Origin: Bacillota bacterium
GTDB taxonomy: Bacteria > Bacillota_A > Clostridia > Lachnospirales > Lachnospiraceae
Length of the DNA: 64,000 nt
Reading direction: 5' to 3'
Assembly (NCBI GenBank): GCA_023407175.1
Contig: JAEYMU010000012.1
Coordinates: 434,001-498,000, forward strand
The translations under genes and the position numbers were made by a program. This document shows, one piece after another, positions 19,248 through 27,545 of the stretch; within the stretch, counting starts at the first letter, position 1, and each line of letters starts with the position of its first letter. The notes under the pieces are model-generated. The model searched no databases. It worked only from the letters and a program-made list of their open reading frames with translations, and was not told where the DNA came from.

Positions 19248-20312
19248 TACCTCCACAATCCAATGGTTTGCATCTTCGATTTTCCCCAACTGGATTCCTG
19301 TGATGGTATCATAAAGCTTCTGGCTGACCGGTCCGATACCGCCATCCTGTACCTGCATGATATGGCTTTCCCAGCGAAGCTGTCCCACCGGTGAGATAAC
19401 TGCGGCTGTTCCAGTCCCCCATACCTCGTCCAGGGTTCCGTTCTGCGCTGCCTCATATATTTCATCAATGGAAATCTTGCGCTCCTCAGTCGGTAAGCCC
19501 CACTGCCTGCACAATTCCAGGACGGAATCTCTGGTAACACCCGGCAGAATGCTTCCGTTTAATTCAGGAGTTACTACGGTTCCATTGATCTTGAAAAAGA
19601 TATTCATGGCTCCGACTTCCTCAATATATTTGCGATGAACACCATCCAGCCATAGCACCTGGGAATATCCCTCGTCATGGGCTTTTACCTGGGATTTCAG
19701 GGAAGCCACATAATTTGCTCCAACCTTTGCCTCACCGATACCTCCCTTGACTGCCCGCACATACTCATCCTCAATCCATATCTTCACCGGATTAAGTCCC
19801 TCGGGATAATATGCTCCAACCGGGGACAAAATGATAAGGAACAAATACTTATCAGAGGGACGAACCCCCAGGTAAGGATCGGTAGCAATAATGAAGGGTC
19901 TGATATAAAGTGATGTCCCCTCCTTGGTAGGAATCCAGGCCTCGTCCACCTTTACTACAGCTTTGATCGCCTGAAGGAAATCCTCCTCAGGTATCTCCGG
20001 AATACAGATTCTGCGGTTTGTTTTATTTGCTCTTTCTATGTTTTTATTCGGGCGGAATAATAAAGTTCTGCCATCGGCTGCTTTATAAGCCTTCAGACCT
20101 TCAAACATCTCCTGTCCATAATGAAATACCATGGCGGAAGGCTCCAAATTGAGTGGCTGATAGGGTATAATACGCGGATCATACCATCCTTTTCCCGTCT
20201 CATAATTCATAATGAACATATGATCCGTAAAGATCGTACCAAATTTCAAAGGATTATCTGCTCCGGGTAATACCTTTGGGTTCTTCGTCATCTCAATTTT
20301 AATGTTTAGCAT
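19242..20312 (-). CDS. ilvE: Branched-chain amino acid aminotransferase
   Basis: A 356-residue PLP enzyme of fold type IV that makes or degrades leucine, isoleucine and valine by amino transfer with 2-oxoglutarate. The PLP-binding Lys is expected in GEAKVGANYVASLKSQ, and EEVGAMNIFF and LPGVTRDSVLEL are typical. The start MLNIKIEMTKNPKVLP is the usual N-terminus; ATG 20310-20312 follows GGAAGG, and longer readings lack support. No T-box leader is visible upstream. Its stop codon is embedded in a hairpin repeat. Confidence 0.96.
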   Translation of the reverse strand: MLNIKIEMTKNPKVLPGADNPLKFGTIFTDHMFIMNYETGKGWYDPRIIPYQPLNLEPSAMVFHYGQEMFEGLKAYKAADGRTLLFRPNKNIERANKTNRRICIPEIPEEDFLQAIKAVVKVDEAWIPTKEGTSLYIRPFIIATDPYLGVRPSDKYLFLIILSPVGAYYPEGLNPVKIWIEDEYVRAVKGGIGEAKVGANYVASLKSQVKAHDEGYSQVLWLDGVHRKYIEEVGAMNIFFKINGTVVTPELNGSILPGVTRDSVLELCRQWGLPTEERKISIDEIYEAAQNGTLDEVWGTGTAAVISPVGQLRWESHIMQVQDGGIGPVSQKLYDTITGIQLGKIEDANHWIVEVV

Positions 20313-20495
20313 TTTATCATCCTTCCTTTTTCCCATTTCATTCTTCGTAAGCTGCATGGAGCACCAACTTCCAGCACAAAACCCATGCCCTGCTACCAAT
20401 TTTTATACCCCTTAATAGTAGTCTTACTTCCGGAATTTTTCAAGTATTTTTTAAGAATTCATAGGTATTTCATAAGTATCCATAGATATTTTATA

Positions 20496-20581
20496 TGATC
20501 GGAACAATACCTGTTCCAATCATCAAGATGCACGGCGCACAAGTCGCGCCTTTTATCAGAAGCATAAAGCGCTTCTGATAA
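20496..20581 (-). other. Three hairpins downstream of folA
   Basis: From the folA stop outward on the minus strand: TTATCAGAAGC/GCTTCTGATAA (20553-20563/20571-20581), GGCGC/GCGCC (20534-20538/20546-20550) and GGAACA/TGTTCC extended by TGAT/ATCA (20496-20522). The first probably terminates or protects the thyA-folA mRNA. A triple-hairpin layout of this kind recurs elsewhere in the window. Confidence 0.75.
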
Positions 20582-20587
20582 CTTATA

Positions 20588-21076
20588 TTAACACCTCTCA
20601 TACCTGCAAAAGGTATAGGTAAGATCATAATAGGTCTGCTCCTCAGATTCCTCGGCCAGAACCCAATCCTTAAGCTCGTCCAGCTTCGGGAAATAGGTAT
20701 CGGCCTGATAAGCATAATCAATCTTGGTAATATGGGCGGTATTGCAGTAGGGCAGCATTTGCTTGTATACACTGGCACCTCCGATTACATAGATATCATC
20801 TGCTTTAAAGCCTTTGGCAGCCTCCACCGCTTCTTCAATACTGTGTACAACAATAGCATCACTTACCTTATAATCCATCTTTTTTGTTATTACTATATTG
20901 GTCCTGTTTTTTAAGGGCAGGCCTCCAGGAAAGCTCTCCAGTGTACTTCTTCCCATGATAACAGCTTTCCCTGTGGTTTCCTCCCGAAAGAAACGCTGAT
21001 CTGCCGGAATTTTAACCAAAAGCTGGTTCTGAAAGCCAATCGCCCAGTTTTTATCCACAGCTACGATTAAATTCAT
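20588..21076 (-). CDS. folA: Dihydrofolate reductase
   Basis: A 162-residue enzyme that regenerates tetrahydrofolate with NADPH. The start MNLIVAVDKNWAIGFQNQL, the substrate-binding Asp in IPADQRFF, the KAVIMGRSTLESFPGGLPL loop and DIYVIGGASVYKQ are all present. ATG 21074-21076 follows GGAAGGGG. It lies 60 bases downstream of thyA on the same strand, the usual functional pair, since thymidylate synthase oxidises the folate that this enzyme reduces. Confidence 0.97.
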   Translation of the reverse strand: MNLIVAVDKNWAIGFQNQLLVKIPADQRFFREETTGKAVIMGRSTLESFPGGLPLKNRTNIVITKKMDYKVSDAIVVHSIEEAVEAAKGFKADDIYVIGGASVYKQMLPYCNTAHITKIDYAYQADTYFPKLDELKDWVLAEESEEQTYYDLTYTFCRYERC

Positions 21077-21135
21077 GCTATGTATCCCCTTCCTTTTTTC
21101 ATATCCTGTATTTTTGAACATCATCTTATGCCTTC

Positions 21136-21984
21136 TTATACCGCAACAGGGATTTTCTCGACCTTGGGTCCGCATTTGTAGTCGAGCAGTTTAAAATCCT
21201 CTACCGTAAACTGATAGAAATCCTTAACTTCCGGATTGATCCAAAAGCCCGGCGCCTCGTAAGCCGGTCTTTCAATCAATTCCTTGATAATTGGTATATG
21301 CCTGTCATAAATATGGGCATCCGCAACAACATGCACCAATTCTCCCACTGCATAACCGCACACCTGTGCCAGCATATGGACAAGAACCGCATATTGGCTT
21401 ACATTCCAGCAATTCGCAGCAAGGATATCATTGGAGCGCTGGTTCAAAATCGCATTCAGCACCAGCTGCTCACTGTCCTTCTTCTTTGTAACATTAAAGG
21501 TCATGCTGTAGGCGCAGGGATATAAATTCATCTCATGCAAATCCTGATGGACATAAATATTCGTCATAATCCTCCTGCTGTAAGGATTATTCTTCAGGTC
21601 ATAGATAACCCGGTCAACCTGGTCCATCTCGCCTTCCCTATATTTGTGCTTTACCCCCAACTGATATCCGTAGGCCTTGCCTATGGAACCTGCTTCATCT
21701 GCCCAACTATCCCAAATATGGCTGTTCAAGTCATGCACATTGTTGGACTTTTTCTGCCATATCCATAATATCTCATCAATCGGAGCAACGAAGGGTGATT
21801 TACGCAGTGTCAGTATGGGAAATTCCTTTGACAAATCATAACGGTTAACTACTCCAAATTTCTTAATCGTGTAGGCAAAGGAGCCATCCTCCCATTTTGG
21901 TCTGACCTTCTCACCCTCGGTACTCACACCATTTTCTAATATATCCTTACACATATCAATAAATATACGATCTGCCAGACTCAT
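21136..21984 (-). CDS. thyA: Thymidylate synthase
   Basis: A 282-residue ThyA that methylates dUMP to dTMP. The catalytic Cys is expected in NLYPCAYSMTF; QRSNDILAANCWNVSQYAVL corresponds to the phosphate- and dUMP-binding region and DAHIYDRHI to the conserved C-terminal motif. Compared with E. coli ThyA, the active-site stretch has AYS rather than HAL after the Cys, as in a divergent subgroup. The ATG at 21982-21984 follows GGAGG, and that site is part of a ladder of complementary GGAGG and CCTCC blocks. It heads a thyA-folA operon. Confidence 0.95.
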   Translation of the reverse strand: MSLADRIFIDMCKDILENGVSTEGEKVRPKWEDGSFAYTIKKFGVVNRYDLSKEFPILTLRKSPFVAPIDEILWIWQKKSNNVHDLNSHIWDSWADEAGSIGKAYGYQLGVKHKYREGEMDQVDRVIYDLKNNPYSRRIMTNIYVHQDLHEMNLYPCAYSMTFNVTKKKDSEQLVLNAILNQRSNDILAANCWNVSQYAVLVHMLAQVCGYAVGELVHVVADAHIYDRHIPIIKELIERPAYEAPGFWINPEVKDFYQFTVEDFKLLDYKCGPKVEKIPVAV

Positions 21985-21990
21985 ACCAAT

Positions 21991-22040
21991 CCTCCGTTTT
22001 ATGGAGGATTTTTCCTCCGTTTTTTGGAGGGTTTTCCTCC
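21991..22040 (-). promoter_or_regulatory. thyA leader with alternating GGAGG and CCTCC blocks
   Basis: In mRNA direction the leader reads GGAGG (22036-22040), CCTCC (22026-22030), GGAGG (22014-22018), CCTCC (22003-22007), GGAGG (21991-21995). The last is the thyA ribosome binding site and can be sequestered by ATCCTCC/GGAGGAT pairing (22003-22009/21989-21995). Each block can pair with either neighbour, so mutually exclusive hairpins are possible. This is visible in the sequence; a regulatory role is inference. Confidence 0.6.
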
Positions 22041-22104
22041 ATACCTTATATACTCAATATTGTACCCTACTGAGCGGGTCAAGGCAACATGTAATTTACC
22101 TGTT

Positions 22105-23133
22105 TCAATCCATTTGGCAGCAGGAGTAAAACTTATTATGAAAATAAGCCTCTGTTTCCTTCGAGGGGAAAGCATCCAGGAACAGTATGGGCTTTTCCTT
22201 CAGGCTTGTATGTATATTCTCAAAAAATTCATCCATTGTTTCAAATACATTTTCCACAGCCATATCAGGGATAAGCATTTTACGGGCGGCGACCGTAAGC
22301 CTATCCCCGTATTTTTGGCGAATCTCATAAAGATTGTTTGCGTTAAACTGCGGAACCCATAAATCAACACCTGCCTCTATCATCGCCGGAATGAGTGCTT
22401 CATTGCTTCCACAACTGTGCAGCTGAAAATACATTCCATGCTTATGGCAAAAGTCAACCATACGCTTTAAATATGGAGTAATCATTTCTCTGCAGGTTTC
22501 AAGGGAAAAGAAAGGACTTCTTTGAGAGCTCCAATCATCATGTAATTCAATCATATCCGGGCTATAGGAAAGCTTTAACTTCAGAATAATTGCCTCATAA
22601 AGCTCACAAAGCCTTTCAAATAAAGCATGTACTTCTTCTTTTTCCTCTTCCAGAATTAATGCGATACATGCATTTTCAAAATCAAGAAAAGAAACCAGCC
22701 GTTCAAAAAAGCTGCTTAAGATCGTAATACAGATGAATTTATCCGAGTGTTCCTTAAAAAAATGCTGATTATTTTTTACACTTGCCTCCCAGTCCCAGGT
22801 CTCAATATCCGGCCAGACAATTTTTTCTTTCCACTCAAAAATATCCTTTAAAAAAGGATCACCTGGCTTTACGGTTGCACCCATTGCTTCCGGAACATAA
22901 GTCCATTCCACGCCAAACATATCCTTTCCACTCCTTTGCTCTCCCGCCCCTATTGTCACTTCCTCATTAACCAGAAGGCGTGCTGCATTTTCCGGAAGTA
23001 TCCTTGGTGAAAAGGCTATGTAATCATTTTTATTCGGAAGCCATTGTATGGGCTTTCTGGAAAGAGCCGCCTTAAAATTCTCTTTTGCGGTAAAGGTTTT
23101 ATTATCAGTCGTTTCTGCATTCATTTTTTTCAA
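22105..23133 (-). CDS. Uroporphyrinogen-decarboxylase-family corrinoid methyltransferase
   Basis: A 342-residue URO-D fold protein of the type that moves methyl groups to or from corrinoid proteins (MtaA/MtbA relatives). The zinc site is suggested by QLHSCGSN near residues 236-243, after FCHKHGMYF. The N-terminus AKENFKAALSRKPIQWLP is typical of this group, and true heme-pathway HemE is less likely given the neighbours. A TTG at 23131-23133 sits six bases after GGAAG and is the best-spaced start; ATG 23122-23124 is the alternative. It diverges from a corrinoid protein gene by only 140 bases, so the two are probably a methyl-transfer pair. The methyl donor is unknown. Confidence 0.82.
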   Translation of the reverse strand: MKKMNAETTDNKTFTAKENFKAALSRKPIQWLPNKNDYIAFSPRILPENAARLLVNEEVTIGAGEQRSGKDMFGVEWTYVPEAMGATVKPGDPFLKDIFEWKEKIVWPDIETWDWEASVKNNQHFFKEHSDKFICITILSSFFERLVSFLDFENACIALILEEEKEEVHALFERLCELYEAIILKLKLSYSPDMIELHDDWSSQRSPFFSLETCREMITPYLKRMVDFCHKHGMYFQLHSCGSNEALIPAMIEAGVDLWVPQFNANNLYEIRQKYGDRLTVAARKMLIPDMAVENVFETMDEFFENIHTSLKEKPILFLDAFPSKETEAYFHNKFYSCCQMD

Positions 23134-23273
23134 AACAATCTTCCTTTCTGTTTTTATGATAACTAGATATAAGTATTATATAACATACAATTCATACATA
23201 TTTAATATATAATATTAAGAGAAGAATATGTCAAGATAAAACCTCAAAACAGGAGCGATAAAGGAGGCAGTCT

Positions 23274-23915
23274 ATGAATTTTGAAGAATTATCACTTGCC
23301 GTGCAAAAAGGCAAAATAAAACAGGTAAAGGAACTTGTAAATCATGGAATTGATGAAGGTATTCCTACGGAAAGAATTTTAAATGAAGGTTTAGTATCAG
23401 CAATGGAAATTGTGGGAGATAATTTTAAAAACAACAAAATTTATATTCCTGAAATGCTGGTAGCTGCAAGAGCTTTGACAGCCGGACTTAATCTGCTGGA
23501 GCCGCTGCTTATTGCAACCGGAATAAAGCCTCTCGGTAAAATTATTATCGGAACTGTGAAGGGTGATTTACATGATATCGGTAAAAATTTAGTTGCCATT
23601 ATGCTGAAAGGAATTGGAGCCACTGTTTATGATCTGGGAGTCAATGTCCCAGACACCACCTTTGTAGCAAAGGCAGAGGAGCTAGGCGCAGATATCGTAT
23701 GCATCTCCAGCCTGCTTACTACAACCATGCCGGGAATCGGGGATGTAATCGAGGAATTTAAAAAATCAGGGCTTAGGGAAAAATATCACATTATGATTGG
23801 GGGCGCTCCGGTAAATCAGGCCTTTGCCGATTCCGTCGGAGCCGATGCCTATACCTCCAATGCCAGTGATGCGGCAAAATCCGCCAGAGCATATCTGGAA
23901 GCACTTTACCGGTAA
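23274..23915 (+). CDS. Corrinoid-binding methyl carrier protein (MtaC/MtbC type)
   Basis: A 213-residue protein with a helical N-terminal cap (residues 1-85) and a B12-binding Rossmann domain. The base-off cobalt ligand is His100 in GDLHDIGKN, and SSLLTTTMP and GGAPVNQAFADSVGAD complete the domain signature. It carries a methyl group on cobalt between two methyltransferases. AAGGAGG precedes the ATG. It is followed after 75 bases by an activation-domain protein and diverges from the URO-D methyltransferase. Confidence 0.94.
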   Translation: MNFEELSLAVQKGKIKQVKELVNHGIDEGIPTERILNEGLVSAMEIVGDNFKNNKIYIPEMLVAARALTAGLNLLEPLLIATGIKPLGKIIIGTVKGDLHDIGKNLVAIMLKGIGATVYDLGVNVPDTTFVAKAEELGADIVCISSLLTTTMPGIGDVIEEFKKSGLREKYHIMIGGAPVNQAFADSVGADAYTSNASDAAKSARAYLEALYR

Positions 23916-23989
23916 ACAGGTTGGTACTTGTAATTTGGAAGCACACCGTATAACATAGTAATTAAAATTAATCCCAAAGGAATGGTGTC

Positions 23990-24610
23990 ATGAAGGAAAT
24001 CACAGTCTGCAAGGGTAAAACCATCCGCTTCAATCAACGGGAGGTGTTCCGCCTGCTGGATTGCAGGGAGGACAGCCCCATCTATCAGGAAATGCTTGCT
24101 TCCTTCCAGGAAGTACAGGACGAGCTTAAGGATAAAATATATCCTCTGGCTGCCTTAACCTTTGGAAGGATGGACGAGCATACCGAAGTACTTTTTTGTA
24201 TCCTTACGCTTGGGGAAGAGGTAGATTCCTATATCAGCACCTGTTTTGAGAATGGGGATTATCTGAAGGGTATGCTGGCGGATACTATGTCGGTTAACAG
24301 TATGTCTAATTTTGAACCTGAGGTAATCGAGGTAATCCACCAGCTGTGTCAAAAAAGAAAAGTAGGAATTAAATGCCGGCATGAAGCACCGAACGACATC
24401 CCGATGGAGATGCAGCGAACTGCCTTCGATGCTCTGGATGCCGGGAATTCGCTTCAGCTTAAAATAACTGATGGCTTTATGTTTCAACCATTAAAATCCT
24501 ACTGTGCTATTTTTGAGCTATCAAAGAACGAAAATGATTTTTTTGCAGAGCATAACTGTGAGACATGCCCAAATACGAGCTGTAAAATGCGGAAATCTCC
24601 CCCGATATGA
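23990..24610 (+). CDS. MetH activation-domain-like protein of corrinoid cluster
   Basis: A 206-residue protein resembling the stand-alone B12-dependent methionine synthase activation domain found beside clostridial corrinoid proteins. The middle contains YPLAALTFGRMDEHTEVLF and ILTLGEEVDSYIS, and the C-terminus has a Cys cluster CETCPNTSC followed by KMR, which could bind metal or have a redox role. It probably helps reactivate oxidised cobalt in the preceding corrinoid protein; that is inferred from context. GGAATGG precedes the ATG. A train of large hairpins follows. Confidence 0.75.
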   Translation: MKEITVCKGKTIRFNQREVFRLLDCREDSPIYQEMLASFQEVQDELKDKIYPLAALTFGRMDEHTEVLFCILTLGEEVDSYISTCFENGDYLKGMLADTMSVNSMSNFEPEVIEVIHQLCQKRKVGIKCRHEAPNDIPMEMQRTAFDALDAGNSLQLKITDGFMFQPLKSYCAIFELSKNENDFFAEHNCETCPNTSCKMRKSPPI

Positions 24611-24611
24611 T

Positions 24612-24869
24612 CCTTGCAGCACCAAAACGCTGTTTTTGCGTTTTGTGTGCATCGTGAAGCGTGTTATTGTTCACGAAGCTGCTGCTTTTTGCAGGGGAGT
24701 GAACAGTAACGTTTTATTTATTGACATAAAATATCCGTACTCTGTCCGGATATTTCATCCAGTCTGGTACGGATATTCTATGTCAGTTATACTTGCAAGC
24801 AATTATTTATTCGATCTAACGTCCTATCCCTTTGTCCAATAAACATCTCATATCTCTCATGGATAGGAC
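24612..24869. other. Intergenic hairpin train between the corrinoid cluster and nrdD
   Basis: The 282-base space between two converging genes is nearly filled by inverted repeats: CAAAACGC/GCGTTTTG (24623-24630/24638-24645), TCGTGAA/TTCACGA (24652-24658/24670-24676) with an overlapping alternative GTTCAC/GTGAAC (24669-24674/24699-24704), a long nested stem TGACATA...TATGTCA around AATATCCGTAC/GTACGGATATT (about 24723-24785), and GTCCTATCC/GGATAGGAC (24821-24829/24861-24869). No open reading frame is convincing here. Confidence 0.7.
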
Positions 24870-24892
24870 TATATTGACTCTCTGTTTCTTTG

Positions 24893-27268
24893 TTATTGCA
24901 GGCAGACCAGCTGCTCCTGCGCAAAACGCTTAATATTAGAAGCATTTACATACTTCTTTGCAGTACCATCCTTAATCTCCACAAGGGTTGGTGCCTGGAG
25001 GATACTGAACTCTTTTGCAAGTTCCGGATTTTCCTCTGCATCCACAACAGCATAGTTGCTGTCCTTCAGATATTCCTTGGCCATACGGCAATTAGGGCAG
25101 GTCTTGGTGGTAAACAAATACAGTCCGTCCACCATTTGTACTGCATCCTCTGCTGCTTCCGATACCTTTTGGGTCTTCTGCTCCGGCATAACTCTGAACT
25201 TTTGAGGTCTGTATATCTTACGGTTCTTGAATTCCTGTATCTTCCCTTCATTCCAGTTCTGAACCGGACGGTAATAGCCTGTGATACGGCTGTAAACCTC
25301 CGATTTCTCACCGCAATGCGGACAGGTATGCTGTTCCCCGGTCAGATAACCATGTGTCTTGCATACAGAATAGGTTGGTGACAGGGTGTAGTACGGAAGC
25401 TTATAATTGCTGGCAATAGTACGTACCAGCTTGGCAGCCGACTCCCAATCCGTCAGCTTCTCGCCAAGGAAAGCATGGAATACGGTACCGGAGGTATAAA
25501 GCGTCTGAAGCTCATCCTGGATATCCAGCGCTTCAAAGATATCCTCCGTATATCCAACAGGCAGATGTGAGCTATTGGTATAATAAGGGGTATCACCCTG
25601 CTTACCGGCTGTCTTAATATCCGGCCAGCGCTTTCTGTCATGCTTAGCCAGACGGTAGGTCGTAGATTCTGCCGGTGTTGCCTCCAGGTTATAGAGATCG
25701 CCGTACAACTCCTGATAATCGGAGAGACGCTCTCTCATATGATTTAAGGTTTTAATTGCAAATTCCTTGGTTTTTGTATCCGTCATATCCCTGCCAAGCC
25801 ATTTTGCATTCAGACCGACTTCATTCATACCAATCAGACCAATTGTGGAGAAATGGCTTTCAAAGGAACCCAGGTAGCGCTTGGTATAAGGATATAAGCC
25901 TTCATTCAAAAGCTTTGTAATAACACCCCGCTTTACCTTCAGGGAACGTGCGGATATATCCATCATATGGTCCAGACGTAAGAAAAATTCCTTCTCATCC
26001 GCTGCCAGATAAGCAATTCTTGGCATATTAATCGTAACAACGCCCACGGAACCGGTGCTTTCACCGGAACCAAAGAATCCTCCGGTCTTTTTACGAAGCT
26101 CTCTTAAATCCAGACGAAGTCTGCAGCACATGGAGCGGACATCACTGGGCTCCATGTCGCTATTGATATAATTGGAGAAATAGGGTGTACCGTATTTTGC
26201 AGTCATTTCAAATAACAGACGGTTATTCTCTGTATCTGACCAGTCAAAATCGTTTGTAATGGAATAGGTGGGAATCGGATATTGGAAGCCTCTGCCGTTG
26301 GCATCACCTTCAATCATAATCTCGATAAATGCCTTATTCACCATATCCATTTCCTTCTTACAATCCTTATATTTGAAATCAACCTCCTTGCCGCCGATGA
26401 TACAGGGCAGCTCGGCAAGGTCATTCGGAACCGTCCAGTCAAGTGTAATATTCGAGAACGGTGCCTGTGTTCCCCAACGGCTCGGTGTGTTTACACCATA
26501 AATAAAGGATTGAATGCATTGCTTTACTTCCCGATAGGACAGATCATCAATCTTGACAAAGGGTGCCAGATAGGTATCAAAGGAGGAAAATGCCTGTGCG
26601 CCAGCCCATTCATTCTGCATAATTCCAAGGAAATTTACCATCTGGTTACACAGGGTGGAAAGATGGCTTGCCGGGGAAGAGGTTATCTTACCGGGAATTC
26701 CTCCGAGTCCTTCCTTGATTAACTGCTTTAGTGACCAGCCTGCGCAGTATCCGGTCAGCATGGACAAATCGTGTAAATGAATATCCGCATTGCGGTGCGC
26801 ATTCGCAATCTCCTCATCGTATATCTCAGACAGCCAATAGTTTGCCGTAATTGAACCGGAATTGTGTAAAATAAGTCCGCCTACGGAATAGGTTACGGTT
26901 GAATTCTCCTTTACTCTCCAGTCCTCTTCCTGCACATAACTGTTTACGATCTCCTTATAATCCAGAATCGTAGACTTCATGTTACGGATCTTTTCTCTAT
27001 TTTTACGGTATAAGATATAAGCCTTCGCTACATCTGTATAACCGGTTTGCTCCAGTACATTTTCTACACTGTCCTGTATATCCTCCACATGTATTGTCTC
27101 GTCCTTGATCTTACTTTGAAAATCAGATGTTACGCGAAGTGCCAGTAAGCTGATAATCTCCTCTGTATAAAACTTCTGTGTTGCTTTGAAGGCTTTTGTA
27201 ATAGCTTCGCTGATTTTCTTCAGGTTAAATTCCGTAACCTGACCATCTCTTTTAATTACATTAATCAT
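24893..27268 (-). CDS. nrdD: Anaerobic ribonucleoside-triphosphate reductase with C-terminal redoxin domain
   Basis: A 791-residue class III ribonucleotide reductase that makes deoxynucleotides without oxygen using a glycyl radical. An ATP-cone regulatory domain (residues 1-90) comes first, then the catalytic barrel. The Cys4 zinc site (CKTHGY, CPHCGEK) and the glycyl-radical motif RITGYYRPVQNWNEGK follow. The last 80 residues form a glutaredoxin-like domain with CPNC after YLFTTKT, an unusual covalent reductant module. ATG 27266-27268 follows GGGAG. Two NrdR boxes lie about 100 bases upstream. The activase gene nrdG is not adjacent. Confidence 0.96.
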   Translation of the reverse strand: MINVIKRDGQVTEFNLKKISEAITKAFKATQKFYTEEIISLLALRVTSDFQSKIKDETIHVEDIQDSVENVLEQTGYTDVAKAYILYRKNREKIRNMKSTILDYKEIVNSYVQEEDWRVKENSTVTYSVGGLILHNSGSITANYWLSEIYDEEIANAHRNADIHLHDLSMLTGYCAGWSLKQLIKEGLGGIPGKITSSPASHLSTLCNQMVNFLGIMQNEWAGAQAFSSFDTYLAPFVKIDDLSYREVKQCIQSFIYGVNTPSRWGTQAPFSNITLDWTVPNDLAELPCIIGGKEVDFKYKDCKKEMDMVNKAFIEIMIEGDANGRGFQYPIPTYSITNDFDWSDTENNRLLFEMTAKYGTPYFSNYINSDMEPSDVRSMCCRLRLDLRELRKKTGGFFGSGESTGSVGVVTINMPRIAYLAADEKEFFLRLDHMMDISARSLKVKRGVITKLLNEGLYPYTKRYLGSFESHFSTIGLIGMNEVGLNAKWLGRDMTDTKTKEFAIKTLNHMRERLSDYQELYGDLYNLEATPAESTTYRLAKHDRKRWPDIKTAGKQGDTPYYTNSSHLPVGYTEDIFEALDIQDELQTLYTSGTVFHAFLGEKLTDWESAAKLVRTIASNYKLPYYTLSPTYSVCKTHGYLTGEQHTCPHCGEKSEVYSRITGYYRPVQNWNEGKIQEFKNRKIYRPQKFRVMPEQKTQKVSEAAEDAVQMVDGLYLFTTKTCPNCRMAKEYLKDSNYAVVDAEENPELAKEFSILQAPTLVEIKDGTAKKYVNASNIKRFAQEQLVCLQ

Positions 27269-27367
27269 ATGTAATGGACTCCCTTCCCTCTTTTCTCCTA
27301 GCCGTTTGACTTGAGATAAATTCATGTTCTAATAGTACCAGAAAACACCATGATAGTCAATACAAAA

Positions 27368-27414
27368 ATACTAGATATATGTGATATTTTTTTCATCAGC
27401 ACTATATCTAGTAT
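27368..27414. promoter_or_regulatory. Paired NrdR-box operator of nrdD
   Basis: Two 16-base, inversely related sites, ATACTAGATATATGTG (27368-27383) and GCACTATATCTAGTAT (27399-27414), match the NrdR-box pattern. Their starts are 31 bases apart, three helical turns, the arrangement known for NrdR operators. They should repress nrdD when dATP is plentiful. Confidence 0.85.
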
Positions 27415-27545
27415 TAGCATTAGTAATTAAGACCTATAAAGTTTCCTGTGTAAATAGCCGATATACAGGCCCTATTCGGCTTTTCCGCCCTCTGTTTCTT
27501 TAAGAAATAAGCCTTACATTTCTAAGAAACAAGCCTTACGATTCT

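Noticed and set aside
20313..20495. Possible T-box or other amino-acid leader before ilvE
   Set aside because: I found no T-box sequence, specifier hairpin or terminator-antiterminator pair; only AT-rich sequence is present.
22105..23133. Heme-pathway uroporphyrinogen decarboxylase HemE
   Set aside because: The neighbours are a corrinoid carrier and an activation-domain protein, and the HSCG zinc motif fits methyltransferases of the same fold.
23134..23273. Cobalamin riboswitch between the corrinoid genes
   Set aside because: The spacer is only 140 bases and lacks the conserved B12-box.
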